Assembly: GCA_001460835.1 (NCBI GenBank)
Contig: CYKH01000138.1
Location: 1 to 37,617, forward strand
Direction of reading: 5' to 3'
Length of the DNA stretch: 37,617 nt
Source of the DNA: Bodo saltans
Taxonomy: Eukaryota; Euglenozoa; Kinetoplastea; Eubodonida; Bodonidae
Below the pieces are notes generated by a model that saw nothing but the letters and a program-made list of their open reading frames with translations, did no database searches and was not told the DNA's origin. This document shows, in pieces, positions 9,614 through 19,450 of this stretch; positions within the stretch are counted from its first letter, which is position 1, and each line of letters starts with the position of its first letter. A program made the position numbers and the translations under genes.

Positions 9614-12600
9614 ATGAAGCAGCTTCTGCTCGTCCTTTTTATGTTCGCGACCTTAGCAACAAGCCAGAACGTCCTTAGGTACCCCACTGCCACTGACAGC
9701 AACATCCCAGCCATAATAAATGTTATGTACAATGTCAGTGCTGTGCACATCACACTCAACCGCAGCGTCGTGCCTCTAGGAGGCCTCCCAGCGAGCGTGC
9801 GGATCGTGCTGGTGGACTGGGTGCTGCCGACGAGCGGCGCTGGGAGTGCGACGCGAGCGCTACTGATCAACGTGACACGGCACAGCAACGCCCGCAACAT
9901 CTTGATCACGGTGGATGGGGATAGTGGGTCGACGGCGCCGACTGCAATTGCTGTGCGCAGCACAACGACCGCGTGCACCGCATACAAGAGCACGATCCGG
10001 CAGGTGATGGTGGTGATATCGTCGGTGGACGCGGCGCCGTGCACGTACAACGTGTCTGACGGCTCTCAGTTGCCTGCGTGCGCGGGCCCGCTGCTGGTTG
10101 CAACCCGCAACACAGTGGTGCTGCGAAACCTTGCGTTGTGTGGCGCGACAAGCGGTGCTGTTTTGACGCCTGGGTGGCCAGATGCGTGGGGTGTGACGCT
10201 TGCGAACGTGCAGCTGGCCGATAGTGCGTCCGTGTCTGTTTATCCTGCGAGAACGATGCGTGTGAGTAGCAGCCTCGACAATGTACACGTGACACTTGGC
10301 CTTCCGCTCACTGTGCGCAGCGGAGCGCACGTTAGCATAAGCGCTCTGATGAACGCAACCGTTGTGATCGACGCGGCGAGCACATCAACGAAGCAGCTTG
10401 TGGTCGACGGCACTGGGAGCTCGGTTGTTGTGTCGAGCTGCGGCCTGGTGTCTGATAGCACGCTTGGGTACGCGGGCTTCTCGCACAACCTGCTGTCGTC
10501 GGCGACGAGTGCGGCGAGCGTGATCAGCGTGACTGGTGGCGCTGCACTGCGGATCGTAAACAACACGTGCCTGGGATCTCGCGTCGCCGGCACTGCAACG
10601 CGGTCTGCGCAGGACGTGTGCGCACTTGTTCTTGCGGCGTCGACTGGCGGGATCGTCGTCGATGGTGTAGGAAGCGTGCTGCAGGTATCCGGAAACGTCG
10701 TGAGCGCCACCGGCGGTAAGTCTCCTGCTAGCTGGGGCACGGCGTGGTTTGGCGGGCTTGCCGTCGTGGTGCTGTCGTCGTCGACTGCAGCGAGCGTGTC
10801 TGTCACCGGCGGTTCGTCGCTGCTGATTGAGGGGAACCGCGTAAGCTGCGCGCACCGTGGGATCTCGCTTGTGTCGTCGGTGGACAGCGTCGCTACCAAT
10901 GGAGCCGGCTGCAGCCTGATTGTGAGCGGCTCACTGGTGTCCGTGTCGAACAACACCGTCAGTGTGAGCTCCGTGCCTAGTGCACCCGCTACACCGTGGA
11001 CGCCTTTGGACGTTGCGCTTGACCTGTGGATGACAGGGACAGCCGGCGTTCTGACGCTGAGCGCAAGGTCGTCTGTTCTTTTGCACGGCAATGCCCTCAC
11101 GTTTGTTGACAACACGAACAACGCGGCGATGGTGCTGCGTTTGTGGGTGCAGCTGGGCACCGTGTTCAGCCTCCAACAGCAGTCGCTGCTGTCGTTGTGG
11201 AACAACTCGGCAACATTTGCTCCCATAGACGTTGTTGCCCCGTCGATCGCGCCAGTGGTTGATGCCCTTGTTGGAGTGGTGGCATCAAAAGCTGCTTTTA
11301 CACTAGCAACGGATTCATCTGTTGTGATGGAAAGAAATACGTTCGTCGTCACTAACGGGCAGATTCGCATTGGTGCGATTGTCCTGCTAGGGGCATGCAC
11401 AAACGCTGCCCTTTCCTTTATTGGATCTGTTTCTGGCAGTAGCAGTAAGTGGTCGGTGACCATTGGAGACAACGTTGTTTCGTGCGGCAAAGGCTGTTCT
11501 TTTTCATCGTCGAACGGTGGGTCGTCCCTTGTGCAAGCCGCGACTGTTTCACCTTCTTTGATTTTTGTCGGTGGTGTTAGTACGGCGATGATGATGTGCT
11601 CATTGGCATTGTCGGTAAATCAAACGTTGGCGCTTATCAACAACGATGTTGAGATCAATTCACTTAGCACAGCGCCTCAACGCACTGAATTGTTTGGTGT
11701 TCTGGTTGTCGTGTCGCAATTGATCGTCAATGAGTCTGTTGCGAGTGTGGGGAATGCAGTCGTGCCTGTTGCTGCGCTGACACTTGCAAGGAACAAGGTT
11801 GTTATGTTGAGCTCCTTCGCATCCACAACGAGTACTCCAGCATTCCTAGTCTGTGGGATTGCACTCCGAGGCTCGCTATCTGTATCAGACAACGCATCGA
11901 TGATGATCACTGGTAACAGTGTGACGGTGAGTACGATGCAGCTGCCGATAGGGGCGGTATATTACGTGCTGGGCATTGCCGTGCTCTTAGCTCGATTGGA
12001 GGTACGTGGTGCGCCGACGATGAGTTCCTCAGGACTGTTGATTCTGAGTAACTCGTACGTTCAGCTCACAGGCAATATGATCCGTGTGACTTCATCACGG
12101 AGTTTGATGAGCAGCGATAACACTGTTGTTTGTGGTGTGTACCTCGGTGCGGAGCCCCTCCTGACCGTGAACGCGCTTAGCATCCCGACAACCGTTTGGG
12201 TGAGCACCAATAGTCGGTTGGTGATCAGCGTCAACAACGTTGCAAGCGTGTCCGGATTGAACTTGAATGCGATTGTGGGAGTGTACGTCTTCCGTGAAAC
12301 GGTGGTGCAGGTGGACACAACGTCAACTACGGTGTTGAGTAACAACTCGATCGCTGTATCTGGAGTCCTGACGACAACAGCACCGTCAGATTATTTTACG
12401 AAAGTCATGACCGTGCACGGCATTCAAGTAGGAAATACTCTGACCAACGGGGACACATCCATGCGTCTCCTTAGCACATCCGTTTTCGAGGTGAGCCTCA
12501 ACATGATTCAGGTTGCTGGAACAGCGACGTTGGGCAACGTCAATAGCAACGGAGTGCTGCCGCTTTTTCGAGCGATTGGAATTTGCGTTCTCGTTACGAG

Positions 12601-15600
12601 GGATCAGCAAGCCACTTTCCTTTCACCGTCGACGCCTCGTTTGGCGATTCGAATGACGTTTGATTTCTCCTCGCAGCTCTTAGTTGTGCGAAACACGCTT
12701 AACGCGCAAGCCAATTTCACGCTACTTGAAAATCCCTCGTCAACAGCTGCGATAGGGCTTCCGATGCAAATCGTGTCGGCTGTTTACTTAGGCCTTGAGC
12801 ATGGTAGCATTGCTCCAACGAATTTTGTTGTTTGCGCATTGATGCAAAACCAAAGTCGGCTTACGTTCGATCAGAATGTGATAAGCATCACCAGTGTCAA
12901 CGTTCACGTTGCTGCCACAGTGTTGCTCAAGGGAATGCGTTTTCTTGTAGATAGCGCGTCTTTTGTTGGCATCACCAAGAACAGGCTAACCAATCTTTCT
13001 GCGTGGACAACGATTCCCTCATCCATCTCATACTTCCCTTCATTGGCCGCCATTGGAGTGTTGGTCACAGATGGGAGCAACCTTTTGGCCCTTTTTGTCG
13101 ATGCGCCACCGTACAGCGGCAGTTTTACCTCAACGGTTCTTGGGGCGGGAGGGCAACATCAAATCTCGAACGGTTCATTAGTCATCGTATCTAACAACGT
13201 GATCACCTTCTCGACAATCGCGCAGCAGCCTCGAGCAGTACCAGGACGGGCAGCACCTATTGTTGCCATCGGCGTTGCATGGAGCCTGGGGAACATTGGC
13301 ACGATGATGGTATCGAGTCGCTCATTGTGGAGCGTGTCAGTCAACAAAATTTTTCTGTTGAGCGTTAGAAACGCGACGGCGTTAGGTGGCTTGATTGATG
13401 GTGGCACGAACGAACTTACTGCAATGAGAGTCGTTCTTGTCGCCAAAGGTGCAGGTTCAGGCGCTCTGCTAGTGCTGAACGCATCAACCTCCGAAATTTC
13501 TGACAATGTGTTGACCGTGCCAAGAAGAAGCGACACTACACTCGCCGTCGCAACTGTGCTGCTGGCCCTGCAGCTCTACTCTGCGAACACACAAATCGAA
13601 GAAGGCGCGCCGGCGACACTTCTTGTCAGTGGAATCAGCAGCGCTGTTGCTCTCAGTCGAAACGTCATTGCCGTTAGCAGTGGTGACCCCGTGGAGTCCT
13701 GTTTGAACCCCATCGTTGCGACATCAGGGATCTTATTGTATGTGACCAACGCCGCCGGTATTGCCGTCGCAGTCTTTGGCGCTGCTAGCTTCGCCATTGA
13801 CGGGAACGACGCGGCAGGTGATGGAAGCCGTGGAAGCACCGCGATTTCTAGAGGTTGTGCGTCATATTTCCTTGGGTTGTCAAATAGCTTTCTGACGATA
13901 GCGATCTCATCAGTCTTCTCAATAGCGACTCCGGCGTCGCTTCTCGATCCGTACGTTTCTGCACTGATTGAGCCAGCAATGCTTCAGTCGACGGTTGTTT
14001 ATGGCGGAGGTGGGACATTTAGTGTTCAGAACAATGTAGCGCTTGCTGTGACGCAACAGTTCTTGAGTATTTCTTTGACAAACAGCGCCAATCAGGGAGC
14101 CGTGTTGTGTCTTAGGGATAGCTCTTCGTTTCTTGTGGAAGGAAATGAAGTCGATCGGGTGATGTCGGGCGATGCCATTGTGCTGTCACTCAGCTTCCTT
14201 ACGATTGCGAATAGCGTCAGCACCGCGGGCTTGTCGTTTTATGTGATTGGTTCTAGCGTAGTCTCTGTGAGGAGAAACTATGTTCGCAATGCAGGCAGCG
14301 CATCAAATCTTCAGCGCGGCATCGTCATCACCTCCATCGGCAGGTTATGGTCATACTCCCAAACGAATTGTTATAATGTCCCAGATCCACCGTCTCTTTT
14401 GGGCGGTACTCGCAAAGCTATGACTCTCGAAGGAGATCCACCACCATTGCCGCCGCCGCCACCACCACCACCGCCACCACCTACGATGTGCGAAACATCC
14501 TATTATTACTACGCACTTTTACCGCTGAACGTGTTGTCACACTCCTCTCGATTCACTCTTGGAAGCAACGTCATCTCAGCGATCGATGCAGCCGTCTGGA
14601 TATCTCTGGGCAGCTCGATGCTGCTTAACTTGTCGTCTGTAGTCGCAGTGCAACTGAACGTGTTGCAATCATCAAGAGGAACTGCGGTGCTGTCCATTGG
14701 AAGCGATACCTCGTTAGGCAATCCATACAACCTTGTGTGTGTCGTGACATGCACGCAAGGGGCTCTCGTGCTGGTGGAACGGAACACTTTAGTATCGCGT
14801 TCGACAGCATCTGTGGGGTGCATCGTGTTTCCCGGCAGCTGGAGATTCGAATCTAACACGTCAACCATGCTAGTGCGAAGGAACGAGTGCTTGTTCACCA
14901 ACGCTCAATCTGCGAAATCGCGACTGTTGTCGTTTGACGCCTTTACGTCGGTTAGCACAGAGTTGACCTTTACGATGGGTCCCTGTGACACTGTGAATAA
15001 AAAAATGTTGACCTCCAGGGCTGCTTACGTGAGCGCAGGAGCCCCATCGGGGCGCGTCGTCAACTGCACCTCATTCTCGGCGTCGGAATCGTTTCGTTCA
15101 GTTGTCACCGATTCGGAAGTGCCATCCCGAAGTACGAGTTCGCAGCAATCGAAGACCACTAGCCACACATTAGTACCTGCTCCACATGTGCGCACATCAA
15201 CTGTCCTTGGAACACAGTCGCGAGGTAACCCATCTAGGTCAGTAGTGACCCTCACCCCAAGCTTAAGCCGCTCGATGAATGCAAGCATGTCGACGGCTCT
15301 TAGCGCTACAACAACTCCGTCACAGTCGAAGATGTCTCTCTCCCTCGGGGCATCGCAAGAGTTGGATCATGCAGTCCGCCGAGGTCGTGTGGTGACGCTT
15401 AGCCTCACAGACTCCCCAACGGACTCGACTTCGACAACGGCTAGCTTCATGCCGCTGGGAACGTCATCGCCGACGATTTCGTTCAGCGGATCCTGCGTGC
15501 CTTCGGATGATATAGCGGCGGTAGCGCCACTGTTTCCGATGTTCCAACTGCTGACTGATATACGCGAGTCGGAGGACTTCACTCCTGTGTTGCCGAGTGG

Positions 15601-17545
15601 TGGTGTTCTTCCCGGTGTATGGGCCTCGCCGCTTGACTCGCTGGTGTTTTCACGTGTCGTCGGGACGCCTCCGATCGCGGCTCCCACAGATGGGGAGGCG
15701 AAGATCTTGCCTGTTATTCTGTGTCGACGACCAGTGAGCTACCCGACCCCCACCGTGGTGCCTGCTGCGTCCTTGACGTCCGTGTTTGGCAATGGGACGG
15801 TAGTGATTGCGAACAGCTCGATGTCGCTGTTTACCGTACATCAGTGGATGTCTGCAGATCAAACATTCCTCTCTGGGGATATTCTTGAGGTGCGGTTTTT
15901 GGTGGAGGACTGGTTCAATGCTGCAATGGATCGTCGATCAGCGCGATTCAACGCCCTCCCATGCCGGCCGCAGGATTCCGTGGTGCTGGCGTATGTTCAG
16001 CTTGGAGGCGTGCTTAGCGCCGCTCAGACTGCAGTACAAACAACTGTTGGAGCGGTGTCAACCTTCACGATGATTGTATCGTTGCTTGTTGGAGATGGCG
16101 GGAATGAGCTTCAGACGATGGTGCTTGCCAGCATGATGGAGTGCACGCCGCGAGGAGGGAGTGTGCAGAACAGCCTGGGAAACTTACGCAGCCTCGCACC
16201 ACTGCTCCTTGAAGAGAGCTACCTTGGGGTGATCCTTGGTAACTTGCTGCTGATCGGCTGCGTGCTCGGTGTTCAGTGCGTTGTCATGGCAGTGCTTGCG
16301 TTGTCCCGATGCGCGAAGAATCAACCACTTCGCTTCGGATGGGCAACGAGTGGTAACGAGCCATCCACAAATGATGCAGAAGTTCAGTCGATGGAATATT
16401 CTAATGACGAGAACACCATGGCTGAAAACCACAGTCGACTTCTCCTTCAGGACGACGACGAGGAGCGCGCCGGATTGCAGGCTGAGGACCTTTTGCTGCC
16501 CGAGCTACCCATCCCAGCCCCGCTGACTGACCCCGCCGCCACAGTGCTGTGGGAAGAAGAGAATGTGGCTTCCACAGCGATTGGAGTGGCAATCGATGAT
16601 TCGACACAAACAAAGCAAAAGAAGGACGTTTCTGGGAGAGATGATGATGTTTGTGACACATCACCGGAGATGCAGAAACGCAACGGGTTTCCACTCGCCG
16701 ACCCACCGATGTCGATTTTGTCATCGGTTTTGTTTCCTGGAGCGCTCTTTAGTGTTGTCGCATTTACGTTTCAAGGAACGCTGTTCTCCGGCATCCGTCT
16801 CGTGCAGCTCTACCGACCGGGAGGCACGGCCGTGGACTCAGACAGCACTCGCGTTGCCATTGGCATTGTGACTATGATAATTCTCTTGCCGTTACCGTTC
16901 GGGCTCGTTTACTTCATGCATGACCGTATGCACCGCAGCTACCACCGCTACTTGGTGCCGCTGCGACGCTCAGGCGATCGGCTCAGTTGCTTGCATCGCC
17001 TCTTTAGCGTTGTTCCTGGTGCCGAATGCGGTGGTGTGATGCTTCCGCGAGGAGTCGAGCGTGTTTGGGGCCCTTTCGTTTCGAACTGCCGCCCCAATCG
17101 CGTGTGGTGCGTCCTTCCCTTCGCAAGCGGGTGGCTGATGTGTGTTGCAACGGTTGCGCAATTTTTTACGTCTCCCATTTTTTGCACTGCAATCTTAGTC
17201 ATCGTTGGGGTTTCGAACGTTGCTCTGTCCTGTTTTATTGTTTGGCTGCGACCGCGTTTGTCACCGCTTCTCAACGTGCTTTTCGTCGTTCAGCTCTGCA
17301 ACAACACGGCAGCGCTGATAGTGAATGCGGTGTCGATCCACCTGCCTGTTAGCAGCACTGTTACGATCGTGATTGGACTCTTACAGTCTGCGTTGAGTGT
17401 TGCAACCACATTTGCGACGGTGGCTAGCGCCCTTACCAACATTTTTCAAGAGAGGCGTGAAGGTCTTCTAGGGCTCGAGTGGCACATTGGGCCGCTGTGT
17501 AGCGAAGCCCAAGCCGTGAATGCTGCGACTGATTCTGTCGAGTAA
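9614..17545 (+). CDS. Giant beta-solenoid membrane protein 2 (intact, 2643 aa)
   Basis: The ATG at 9614 is followed by a clear signal peptide (MKQLLLVLFMFATLATS, cleavage near residue 17). Residues about 18-1800 are a long ectodomain built from recurring short motifs of the form S-h-x-h-x-x-N-x-h-x-h, for example SLLIEGNRVS, SLVSVSNNTVSV, SVVMERNTFVV and SYVQLTGNMIRV. This pattern is typical of a right-handed beta-helix or similar solenoid with an asparagine ladder. A proline run lies at residues 1609-1623. A Ser/Thr-rich mucin-like stalk (about 1825-1955) leads into a membrane-proximal domain conserved with giant protein 3. A hydrophobic segment follows at 2204-2232, then an acidic linker, then about six more membrane segments between about 2372 and 2605, with only a short C-terminal tail. 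It is likely an exported surface receptor or adhesin; the ligand is unknown. It is the only one of the three giant genes that is uninterrupted here. Confidence 0.85.
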   Translation: MKQLLLVLFMFATLATSQNVLRYPTATDSNIPAIINVMYNVSAVHITLNRSVVPLGGLPASVRIVLVDWVLPTSGAGSATRALLINVTRHSNARNILITVDGDSGSTAPTAIAVRSTTTACTAYKSTIRQVMVVISSVDAAPCTYNVSDGSQLPACAGPLLVATRNTVVLRNLALCGATSGAVLTPGWPDAWGVTLANVQLADSASVSVYPARTMRVSSSLDNVHVTLGLPLTVRSGAHVSISALMNATVVIDAASTSTKQLVVDGTGSSVVVSSCGLVSDSTLGYAGFSHNLLSSATSAASVISVTGGAALRIVNNTCLGSRVAGTATRSAQDVCALVLAASTGGIVVDGVGSVLQVSGNVVSATGGKSPASWGTAWFGGLAVVVLSSSTAASVSVTGGSSLLIEGNRVSCAHRGISLVSSVDSVATNGAGCSLIVSGSLVSVSNNTVSVSSVPSAPATPWTPLDVALDLWMTGTAGVLTLSARSSVLLHGNALTFVDNTNNAAMVLRLWVQLGTVFSLQQQSLLSLWNNSATFAPIDVVAPSIAPVVDALVGVVASKAAFTLATDSSVVMERNTFVVTNGQIRIGAIVLLGACTNAALSFIGSVSGSSSKWSVTIGDNVVSCGKGCSFSSSNGGSSLVQAATVSPSLIFVGGVSTAMMMCSLALSVNQTLALINNDVEINSLSTAPQRTELFGVLVVVSQLIVNESVASVGNAVVPVAALTLARNKVVMLSSFASTTSTPAFLVCGIALRGSLSVSDNASMMITGNSVTVSTMQLPIGAVYYVLGIAVLLARLEVRGAPTMSSSGLLILSNSYVQLTGNMIRVTSSRSLMSSDNTVVCGVYLGAEPLLTVNALSIPTTVWVSTNSRLVISVNNVASVSGLNLNAIVGVYVFRETVVQVDTTSTTVLSNNSIAVSGVLTTTAPSDYFTKVMTVHGIQVGNTLTNGDTSMRLLSTSVFEVSLNMIQVAGTATLGNVNSNGVLPLFRAIGICVLVTRDQQATFLSPSTPRLAIRMTFDFSSQLLVVRNTLNAQANFTLLENPSSTAAIGLPMQIVSAVYLGLEHGSIAPTNFVVCALMQNQSRLTFDQNVISITSVNVHVAATVLLKGMRFLVDSASFVGITKNRLTNLSAWTTIPSSISYFPSLAAIGVLVTDGSNLLALFVDAPPYSGSFTSTVLGAGGQHQISNGSLVIVSNNVITFSTIAQQPRAVPGRAAPIVAIGVAWSLGNIGTMMVSSRSLWSVSVNKIFLLSVRNATALGGLIDGGTNELTAMRVVLVAKGAGSGALLVLNASTSEISDNVLTVPRRSDTTLAVATVLLALQLYSANTQIEEGAPATLLVSGISSAVALSRNVIAVSSGDPVESCLNPIVATSGILLYVTNAAGIAVAVFGAASFAIDGNDAAGDGSRGSTAISRGCASYFLGLSNSFLTIAISSVFSIATPASLLDPYVSALIEPAMLQSTVVYGGGGTFSVQNNVALAVTQQFLSISLTNSANQGAVLCLRDSSSFLVEGNEVDRVMSGDAIVLSLSFLTIANSVSTAGLSFYVIGSSVVSVRRNYVRNAGSASNLQRGIVITSIGRLWSYSQTNCYNVPDPPSLLGGTRKAMTLEGDPPPLPPPPPPPPPPPTMCETSYYYYALLPLNVLSHSSRFTLGSNVISAIDAAVWISLGSSMLLNLSSVVAVQLNVLQSSRGTAVLSIGSDTSLGNPYNLVCVVTCTQGALVLVERNTLVSRSTASVGCIVFPGSWRFESNTSTMLVRRNECLFTNAQSAKSRLLSFDAFTSVSTELTFTMGPCDTVNKKMLTSRAAYVSAGAPSGRVVNCTSFSASESFRSVVTDSEVPSRSTSSQQSKTTSHTLVPAPHVRTSTVLGTQSRGNPSRSVVTLTPSLSRSMNASMSTALSATTTPSQSKMSLSLGASQELDHAVRRGRVVTLSLTDSPTDSTSTTASFMPLGTSSPTISFSGSCVPSDDIAAVAPLFPMFQLLTDIRESEDFTPVLPSGGVLPGVWASPLDSLVFSRVVGTPPIAAPTDGEAKILPVILCRRPVSYPTPTVVPAASLTSVFGNGTVVIANSSMSLFTVHQWMSADQTFLSGDILEVRFLVEDWFNAAMDRRSARFNALPCRPQDSVVLAYVQLGGVLSAAQTAVQTTVGAVSTFTMIVSLLVGDGGNELQTMVLASMMECTPRGGSVQNSLGNLRSLAPLLLEESYLGVILGNLLLIGCVLGVQCVVMAVLALSRCAKNQPLRFGWATSGNEPSTNDAEVQSMEYSNDENTMAENHSRLLLQDDDEERAGLQAEDLLLPELPIPAPLTDPAATVLWEEENVASTAIGVAIDDSTQTKQKKDVSGRDDDVCDTSPEMQKRNGFPLADPPMSILSSVLFPGALFSVVAFTFQGTLFSGIRLVQLYRPGGTAVDSDSTRVAIGIVTMIILLPLPFGLVYFMHDRMHRSYHRYLVPLRRSGDRLSCLHRLFSVVPGAECGGVMLPRGVERVWGPFVSNCRPNRVWCVLPFASGWLMCVATVAQFFTSPIFCTAILVIVGVSNVALSCFIVWLRPRLSPLLNVLFVVQLCNNTAALIVNAVSIHLPVSSTVTIVIGLLQSALSVATTFATVASALTNIFQERREGLLGLEWHIGPLCSEAQAVNAATDSVE
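9770..11230 (+). repeat. 5' block nearly identical to the next paralogue (18290-19950)
   Basis: Long stretches here match giant gene 3 at the nucleotide level, including synonymous positions, for example CTGGTGGACTGGGTGCTGCC at both loci and a long match from about 10380 against about 18955. After about 11230 (opposite about 19950) similarity falls to the protein level. The block also looks richer in G+C than the following sequence: one sampled line had 35 of 60 G+C, against 27 of 60 in a line further downstream. This points to recent duplication or gene conversion limited to the N-terminal coding region. Confidence 0.75.
14438..14482 (+). repeat. CCA/CCG repeat encoding a poly-proline loop
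   Basis: Fifteen codons give three prolines, one leucine and eleven prolines (residues 1609-1623 of giant protein 2). The run lies between a Cys (in TNCYN) and a Cys/Tyr-rich segment (MCETSYYYY). The equivalent position in giant protein 3 carries a different small tandem repeat, which suggests a surface loop prone to repeat expansion. Confidence 0.85.
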
Positions 17546-18162
17546 AGCGGGGATTCTGTTTTCTAAGTCTCCAGATGATGCTGAACCTGATGCTTTATTT
17601 TTTCTGCCACAAATCAAACAACAACACGATACGCATGATGTGTTGAGGGAGCTGGGTATTGCGATATGACTTTTCTTTTTCTTTACGTGCAACTCCCCCA
17701 CTTTAACAAGCAAAAAAGATCGTGTCTCACTTAAGCCTTTTGAAAAGCGATCGAGAGTCAAAATACAATCCATGTTGCGCGTGATGTAATTGCCACAGCT
17801 GCCCCTCGTCGAACTTTGCTGTGCGGTTTTTTTTGAGCGCCCAAGAATATTAGAGTGTTAGCAAAATAGAGATTTTTAAAGCAAAAGCGACTTCGTTTAT
17901 TTCAGTACCTTATTCCTGACGCGCACAAACGAATGTCAAACCCTCCGTGTTGCGCGTGCTCGTTAGAAGTACGACTTTCGCTTAATGGCTCCGTTAAAGG
18001 ACTCTTTTGAAATCCACCAACCCTTCGACAAGCGTCACGCTTGTTTCTCATGCATTCCCCTCATTTTTCCATCTGTTTTTTCCCCTATTTACTCTGTACT
18101 TTATTGTTATTAATACAGTATGACCTAGCACTGCAAGGGTTATCTATCAGGTTCAGAGGCAA
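17546..18162 (+). other. Intergenic region between giant genes 2 and 3
   Basis: These 617 bases contain the 3' flank of giant gene 2 and the 5' flank of giant gene 3. I see no convincing coding sequence on either strand and no tRNA-like element. The left part is mixed A+T-rich sequence with short T runs; the right end carries the splice-acceptor-like tract listed separately. Confidence 0.6.
18061..18118 (+). promoter_or_regulatory. Candidate trans-splice acceptor of giant gene 3
   Basis: A strongly pyrimidine-rich tract (18061-18110) is followed by the first downstream AG at 18117-18118, 45 bases before the ATG at 18163. In kinetoplastids a polypyrimidine tract plus AG directs spliced-leader addition and polyadenylation of the upstream mRNA. 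The assignment is by pattern only. Confidence 0.6.
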
Positions 18163-19410
18163 ATGTTTCTACTAGCAACGCTACTTATGTTCACCTTTGT
18201 GGTCGGGCAACAGGTGCTGCAGTACCCCACAGCCTCCGACACCAACATCCCCACCACCATTCTTGTTCCGTACAACATTAGCGCCGTGCACATCACACTC
18301 AACCGCAGCGTCGCGCCTCTAGGAGGACTCACGACGAACGTGCGCATCGTGCTGGTGGACTGGGTGCTGCCGACGAGCGGCGCTGGGAGTGCGACGCGGG
18401 CGCTGCTGATCAACGTGACACGGCAAAGCAGCGACCGGAACATCTCGATCACGGTGGATGGTGATAGTGGGTCGGCGGCGCCGTCTGCGGTGGCGGTGCG
18501 CAGTTCGACGACCGCGTGCTCCGAGTTCGCAAGCACGATCCGGCAGGTGCGCGTCGTGATCTCGTCGGTAGAGGGAGACGCGACGGTGCCGCTGCCGACT
18601 GCGCCGCCGTGCACGTACAACGTGTCTGACGGCTCTGGCCTGCCTTCGTGCGTGGGCCCACTGCTAGTTGCGAGCCACAACACGGTGGTGCTGCGGAACC
18701 TTGCTCTGTGTGGCGCGACAAGCGGTGCTGTTTTGACGCCTGGGTGGCCGGATGCTTGGGACATCACTCTTGCGAACGTGCAGCTGGGCGACGCTGCATT
18801 GGTGTTTGTGCGGCCGGCGAGCACGACTCAGTCGAGCAGCAGCAGCCTCAGCAACGTGCAGGTGACGCTTGGTCTTCCATTCTCCGTGCGAAGCGCAGCT
18901 TTAAAATTGTGCTCACCGGACCCGTTGCGTTGGCAACACTACGACGCGGTGAGCACATCAACGAAGCAGCTTGTCATCGACGGCACCGGGAGCTCGGTTG
19001 TTGTTTCGAGCTGCGGCCTGGTGTCTGATAGCACGCTTGGATACGCGGGCTTCTCGCACAACCTGCAGTCGTCGGCGACGAATCCGCGTGACTGGCGGCG
19101 CCGCACTGCGGATCGTGAACAACACGTGCCTGGGGTCCCGAGTGGCCGGCACCGCGGCGCGGTCTGCGCAGGATGTTTGTGCGCTTGTTCTTGCAGCGTC
19201 GAGCGGCATTGTCGTGGACGGATGGAGAAGCACGCTGCAAGTATCGGAGAACGTCGTATCCGGGAACGTCGTGAGCGCCACTGGCGGTACGTCTCCTGCA
19301 GGCTGGGGCACGGCGTGGTTTGGCGGGCTTGCCGTCGTGGTGCTGTCGTCGTCGTCGGGCCCCGCGAGCGTGTCTGTCACTGGCGGTTCGTCACTCCTCG
19401 TGGAGGGTAA
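18163..19410 (+). pseudogene. Giant beta-solenoid membrane protein 3, 5' fragment (frameshifted)
   Basis: The ATG at 18163 opens a signal peptide (MFLLATLLMFTFVVG) and then follows giant protein 2 closely: LQYPTASDTNIPTTI against LRYPTATDSNIPAII, and an identical DWVLPTSGAGSATRALLINV. Homology in this frame ends near 19085, where a net loss of 14 bases relative to giant gene 2 shifts the frame; the remaining codons to the stop at 19410 are out of frame and have no matching residues. An equal-length patch at about 18896-18943 is also unlike giant gene 2 although both flanks match well. Either the gene is broken at its 5' end or the assembly is wrong here. The downstream 2.3-kilo-codon frame is intact and still looks constrained, which weighs against old decay. 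Confidence 0.7.
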
Positions 19411-19450
19411 CCGCGTGAGCTCGCTACCAATGGAGCCGGCTGCAGCCTGA
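19085..19450 (+). pseudogene. Giant beta-solenoid membrane protein 3, second fragment (next frame)
   Basis: After the 14-base loss the protein continues in another frame: VTGGAALRIVNNTCLGSRVAG and WFGGLAVVVLSS match giant protein 2 almost exactly. A second lesion follows near 19421: 43 bases present in the copy downstream and in giant gene 2 are missing here, so the next codons run out of frame into the TGA ending at 19450. The piece has no start codon of its own and is part of the gene ending at 26566. Confidence 0.7.

Noticed and set aside
10240-11490. Long antisense open frame (416 codons) opposite giant gene 2
   Set aside because: It lies fully inside the conserved sense gene and its Thr/Pro/Ala/Asp-rich content is the mirror of Ser/Val/Thr-biased sense codons. 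The sense frame has a signal peptide and a paralogue; the antisense frame has neither.
18896-18943. Local inversion as the cause of the unmatched patch
   Set aside because: The reverse complement shares only an isolated eight-base word with the paralogue, at a shifted position, which is expected by chance.
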